Of a stretch of 8,812 nucleotides of DNA, positions 5,675-8,812 are shown one piece after another. Both the position numbers and the translations under genes were made by a program. Location: positions 1 to 8,812 of the forward strand of contig CAAGBN010000076.1 in assembly GCA_900768075.1 (NCBI GenBank), read 5' to 3'. Position 1 is the first letter of the stretch. Each line of letters starts with the position of its first letter. Under the pieces are notes generated by a model, which was not told the DNA's origin, made no database searches, and was given only the letters and a program-made list of their open reading frames with translations. This stretch comes from Clostridia bacterium (lineage in GTDB: Bacteria > Bacillota > Clostridia > Oscillospirales > Acutalibacteraceae).

Positions 5675-6295
5675 ATGGTAAAGATGACAAGTGAAGAGTC
5701 AAAAAAGAGAATGCAGGAGGGCAGACTCTATCTCCCCGAGGATGAGGAGATAATGCATCAGCAGATGCTCTGCCTTGAAAAGCAGTATGAATATAATCTC
5801 ACAAGACCCTCAGAGGGTGAAAAGAGAGAGGCTCTTTTAAAAGAAATGTTTGCTGAAATAGGTGAGGGCTGTTATATTGAGCCCCCCTTACACGCCAACT
5901 GGGCTGGTGCTCACGTTCACTTCGGCAGTAATGTCTATGCAAACTTCAATCTCACCTTAGTCGATGACACCGATATCTATGTCGGTGATAAGGTTATGTT
6001 CGGCCCAAATGTAACAGTTGCAACAGCAGGCCATCCTATTGACCCTGAGCTTCGTTATCAGGCTATGCAGTATAATATTCCCGTACACATCGGCAATAAT
6101 GTCTGGATTGGTGCAAATGCTGTGGTGCTTCCCGGTGTGACTATAGGCGATAACAGTGTTATCGGTGCAGGCAGTGTGGTAACAAAGGATATCCCTGCCA
6201 ATGTTATAGCTGTAGGTAATCCCTGCAGAGTGCTTCGTGAAATCGGCGAGCACGATAAAAAATATTATTACAAAGACAGAGAAATTGATGTTTAA
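5675..6295 (+). CDS. Maltose/galactoside O-acetyltransferase-like protein
   Basis: A 206-residue left-handed parallel beta-helix acetyltransferase of the MAT/GAT (LacA-like) type, which moves acetyl from acetyl-CoA to a sugar hydroxyl in the cytoplasm. Residues ~5-62 are the helical MAT/GAT N-terminal domain (KKRMQEGRLYLPEDEEI). Hexapeptide repeats run from ~66 to 185: IEPPLHANWAGAHVHFG, VYVANFN-like turns, VHIGNNVWIGANAVVLPGVTIG and NSVIGAGSVVTKDIPANVIAVGNP. The catalytic His is H120 in ATAGHP, matching His115 of E. coli LacA by family pattern. NCRVLREIGEHDKK-like residues close the helix. Start: ATG 5675, 4 bases after the upstream stop, is preferred to GTG 5645, which would overlap the upstream gene; its own ribosome binding site is weak (GGTGAT), fitting translational coupling. 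Substrate is unproven, but the adjacent GH2 suggests a galactoside-type acceptor. Confidence 0.9.
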   Translation: MVKMTSEESKKRMQEGRLYLPEDEEIMHQQMLCLEKQYEYNLTRPSEGEKREALLKEMFAEIGEGCYIEPPLHANWAGAHVHFGSNVYANFNLTLVDDTDIYVGDKVMFGPNVTVATAGHPIDPELRYQAMQYNIPVHIGNNVWIGANAVVLPGVTIGDNSVIGAGSVVTKDIPANVIAVGNPCRVLREIGEHDKKYYYKDREIDV

Positions 6296-6316
6296 ACTAA
6301 AATATAATCAACCTTC

Positions 6317-6322
6317 AGGAGG
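6317..6322 (+). promoter_or_regulatory. Strong ribosome binding site for the GTG start of the GH2 gene
   Basis: A perfect AGGAGG lies 9 bases before GTG 6332. The first in-frame ATG after it is at codon 12, inside the conserved N-terminal strand (NAGWMF), so GTG 6332 is the supported start. Confidence 0.9.
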
Positions 6323-6331
6323 AATTTTACA

Positions 6332-8572
6332 GTGAGAAACATTATTAACATTAATGCAGGTTGGATGTTCAAAAAGCCTGACTGTGAAGCAGTAGAGCTT
6401 AACCTTCCCCATTCATGGAATGCAGTTGACGGTCAGGATGGCGGTGCTGACTATTTCAGAGGTACCTGCCGTTATTCAAAGACAATCAAAAAGGCAGAGC
6501 TTCCCGAGGCTGACTGCTATTATCTCGAAATCAGAGGTGCTAACTCATCAGCTTATGTTTATGCTGACGGTGTTAAGCTTGCAAGTCACGACGGTGGTTA
6601 CAGCACATGGCGAGTTGACCTTACAAAGGCACTGAAGGATGAAACTCTCATCGAAATCGATGTTGACAACTCACCCAATGAGAGAGTTTATCCTCAGATG
6701 GCTGACTTCACCTTCTACGGCGGTCTCTACCGTGATGTAAACATCATCGCAGTACCCGAAAGCCACTTCGACCTTGACTATTATGGCACACCCGGTCTCA
6801 AGGTTACACCCGAAATCAAGGGCAAGGATGCTGAAATTGAAATCGAAGCTTATGTTACAAACAAAAAAGATTCTCTCACATTCCGTTATACTATCCTTGA
6901 TGCTGAGGGTAATGTAGTTGCAACTAAGACAACTGACGACGATGACGAGGATTTCGAAATCAAGAACGTACATCTCTGGCACGGCCGAAAGGATCCTTAT
7001 CTCTACACAGCTAAGGTTGAGCTTTTAGACGGTGATAAGGTGCTCGACAACATCAGTACCCGTTTCGGTTGCCGTACATTTAAGATTGATCCCAACGAGG
7101 GCTTCTTCCTCAACGGTGAGAAATATCCTCTCAGAGGTGTATCACGTCACCAGGACAGATGGGGTATCGGTAATGCTCTTCTTCCCGAGCATCACAAGGA
7201 AGATATGGACCTTATCTGCGAAGTAGGTGCAACCACTATACGTCTTGCTCACTATCAGCACGATCAGTATTTCTATGATCTGTGTGATGAGAGAGGTATG
7301 GTTATCTGGGCAGAAATCCCCTATATTTCACAGCATATGGCAACAGGCCGTGAGAATACAATCTCACAGATGAAAGAGCTTGTTACACAGAACTACAACC
7401 ACGCTTCAATCGTAGTATGGGGTCTTTCAAACGAAATCACAATGAAAGGTGCAGCTGATCCTGACCTTATTGAAAACCACAAGATTCTCAATGATCTTTG
7501 TCACAAGATGGATAAGACAAGACTTACAACTATCGCTTGTCTTACAATGTGCGACCCTGACAGCGAATATGTAAAAATCCCCGACGTTGTTTCATACAAC
7601 CACTACTTCGGTTGGTACGGCGGCGAAGCTTCAATGAACGGTCCCTGGTTTGATAAGTTCCACAAGAACTTCCCCAACACACCTATCGGCTGTAGCGAAT
7701 ACGGCTGTGAAGCTCTCAACTGGCATACCTCAAAGCCTCAGCAGGGCGACTACACAGAAGAGTATCAGTCATACTATCACGAGGAGCTTATCAAGCAGCT
7801 CTTCACAAGAGAGTTCATCTGGTCAACACACGTCTGGAATATGTTTGACTTCGGTGCTGATGCTCGTCAGGAAGGTGGCGAAAACGGTCAGAACCACAAG
7901 GGTCTTGTTACAATGGACAGAAAGTACAAGAAAGACTCATTCTATGCATATAAGGCATGGCTTTCAGATGAGCCCTTCGTACACCTTTGCAGCAAGAGAT
8001 ATATAGACAGAACAGAAGCTGTAACTAAGGTAACAGTTTACTCAAATCTTCCTGAGGTTGAGCTTTTTGCTAACGGCAAGTCACTTGGCAAGAAGACAGC
8101 AGCAGACCACTTCTTCTATTTCGATGTACCCAATGTCGGCGAAACAAAGCTCGAAGCCGTTGCAGGCGAATATAAAGACGAGAGCATCATCAGAAAGGTT
8201 GACACTCCCAACGAAAGCTATATCTTCAAGGAGCAGGGTGCAATTCTCAACTGGTTTGACATCACAGCTCCCGAGGGATATCTCACAATCAACGACAAGT
8301 TCTCAGATATCTGCAAGACCACCAAGGGTAAGCTTATTACAGTTTCCTTCGTTATTTCAATGGCTAAGAAATTCAAAGCCTCACAGAAGGGCGGAAAGAA
8401 AGGTGGCGGCGGTCTTCCCGGCGGTATGAAGCCCTCAAAAGAGCTTCTTCAGATGGCAGGCGCATTCACACCTCTTCGCATAGCTAACCTTATCGGTGCT
8501 ATGGAAGTGAAGTTCACCAAGGAAGAGCTTTTAGATTTAAATGCAAAGCTCAATAAGATTAAGACAAAATAA
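6332..8572 (+). CDS. Cytoplasmic GH2 beta-glycosidase (beta-galactosidase/beta-glucuronidase superfamily)
   Basis: A 746-residue retaining glycosidase without signal peptide. Domains in order: jelly-roll sugar-binding domain ~1-145 (NLPHSWNAVDG at ~24-34, FYGGLYRDV at ~128-136), immunoglobulin-like domain ~150-250, TIM barrel ~252-545, DUF4982-like beta domain ~555-625, then a ~115-residue C-terminal tail. E368 in WGLSNE is the predicted acid/base and E456 in GCSEYG the nucleophile. RGVSRHQD at 268-275 and LAHYQHDQ at 305-312 are typical GH2 active-site segments. An N-x-K motif (N521-H-K523, QNHKGLV) lies where beta-glucuronidases bind the carboxylate, but some beta-galactosidases also have it, so substrate stays open. 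The tail holds a hydrophobic helix, a GGKKGGGGLPGG linker and a helical end. From memory, closely similar full-length proteins, tail included, are common in gut Clostridia. It is last in the operon, 36 bases after the acetyltransferase. Confidence 0.93.
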   Translation: MRNIININAGWMFKKPDCEAVELNLPHSWNAVDGQDGGADYFRGTCRYSKTIKKAELPEADCYYLEIRGANSSAYVYADGVKLASHDGGYSTWRVDLTKALKDETLIEIDVDNSPNERVYPQMADFTFYGGLYRDVNIIAVPESHFDLDYYGTPGLKVTPEIKGKDAEIEIEAYVTNKKDSLTFRYTILDAEGNVVATKTTDDDDEDFEIKNVHLWHGRKDPYLYTAKVELLDGDKVLDNISTRFGCRTFKIDPNEGFFLNGEKYPLRGVSRHQDRWGIGNALLPEHHKEDMDLICEVGATTIRLAHYQHDQYFYDLCDERGMVIWAEIPYISQHMATGRENTISQMKELVTQNYNHASIVVWGLSNEITMKGAADPDLIENHKILNDLCHKMDKTRLTTIACLTMCDPDSEYVKIPDVVSYNHYFGWYGGEASMNGPWFDKFHKNFPNTPIGCSEYGCEALNWHTSKPQQGDYTEEYQSYYHEELIKQLFTREFIWSTHVWNMFDFGADARQEGGENGQNHKGLVTMDRKYKKDSFYAYKAWLSDEPFVHLCSKRYIDRTEAVTKVTVYSNLPEVELFANGKSLGKKTAADHFFYFDVPNVGETKLEAVAGEYKDESIIRKVDTPNESYIFKEQGAILNWFDITAPEGYLTINDKFSDICKTTKGKLITVSFVISMAKKFKASQKGGKKGGGGLPGGMKPSKELLQMAGAFTPLRIANLIGAMEVKFTKEELLDLNAKLNKIKTK

Positions 8573-8600
8573 TAACATCGCGTTTTTGATTATTACGTGA

Positions 8601-8812
8601 GTAACAAGGTTCTTGAGTGCAAAGCACGAAAGGTTCTTACTTTTTCCGCGACAGGAAAAAGTAATGCCTCCGCGGCGAGCGGAACATAAAAAGATTGAGA
8701 GCAGTTCATACGCCGACATCCCATAAGGAAGTATTTGTTTCTCGAACAAAATTCCCTGTGTTTTTGCCAAAAGCCTCGCAGGGCGACAGCCTTGCTGCAT
8801 TTTGTGGGTTCA
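8601..8812. repeat. Structured non-coding element, likely interspersed repeat, cut by window edge
   Basis: No credible gene lies after 8572. The stretch contains successive hairpins: GTGC-aaa-GCAC (8617-8627); a perfect 11-bp stem TTACTTTTTCC / GGAAAAAGTAA with a six-base loop (8637-8664); TCCGC-ggcga-GCGGA (8669-8683); and GCAGGGC-gaca-GCCTTGC with one G-T pair (8778-8795). The words AAGGTTCTT at 8606-8614 and 8630-8638 form a short direct repeat. Three of the loops contain GCGA. A minus-strand frame exists across it, but I judge it a by-product. From memory, similar peptide fragments (LLAKTQGILFEKQ) appear as many spurious hypothetical proteins, which would fit a multi-copy element; this is unverified. 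No standard T-tracted terminator for the operon is visible before it. Confidence 0.55.

Noticed and set aside
8537..8800. Minus-strand 87-residue reading frame
   Set aside because: It overlaps the 3' end of the GH2 gene, translates the hairpins, and has no ribosome binding site; more likely a by-product of the repeat.

Overview
The window looks like a chromosomal segment of a low-to-moderate GC Gram-positive Clostridium-class gut bacterium, most like Ruminococcus or another Oscillospiraceae. This rests on consensus TTGACA/TATAAT promoters, strong AGGAG-type ribosome binding sites, short GC-rich hairpins followed by T tracts, a BspA-like/fibronectin-III secreted protein, and a GH2 enzyme of a type I recall as common in gut Clostridia. 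The genus is inference, not proof.

Layout, all genes on the + strand. Positions 1-99 are the last 32 codons of glyceraldehyde-3-phosphate dehydrogenase, closed by a strong terminator (141-168). A gene-free stretch of about 500 bases follows. It holds two tandem copies of a roughly 125-base non-coding element (181-305 and 333-453, 107-base core with 7 mismatches) and then a near-perfect promoter. Next come three single-gene units, each with its own promoter and most with a clear terminator: a secreted leucine-rich-repeat/Fn3 protein (603-2240), a CLC-type anion transporter (2376-3629) and a two-helix membrane protein with a Gln/Pro/Tyr repeat tail (3912-4637).

A promoter at 4690-4718 then starts a three-gene operon: an NDP-sugar pyrophosphorylase-like nucleotidyltransferase (4762-5670), a maltose/galactoside O-acetyltransferase-like protein (5675-6295) and a cytoplasmic GH2 beta-glycosidase (6332-8572). 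The gaps are 4 and 36 bases with no terminator between, so the genes are probably co-transcribed. A beta-galactosidase-like enzyme next to a galactoside-acetyltransferase-like enzyme recalls lacZ-lacA of the classical lac operon, with a sugar-activating enzyme in place of the permease. The shared pathway is likely intracellular handling of an imported glycoside, but no transporter or regulator is visible here.

After the operon, 8573-8812 has no convincing gene. It is dense in perfect or near-perfect hairpins and looks like a structured interspersed repeat that runs off the window edge.

I did not find a clear new defence or mobile system. The items most worth following are the two structured non-coding elements, the substrate-ambiguous GH2 with its strange C-terminal tail, and the CLC protein lacking the internal proton glutamate.
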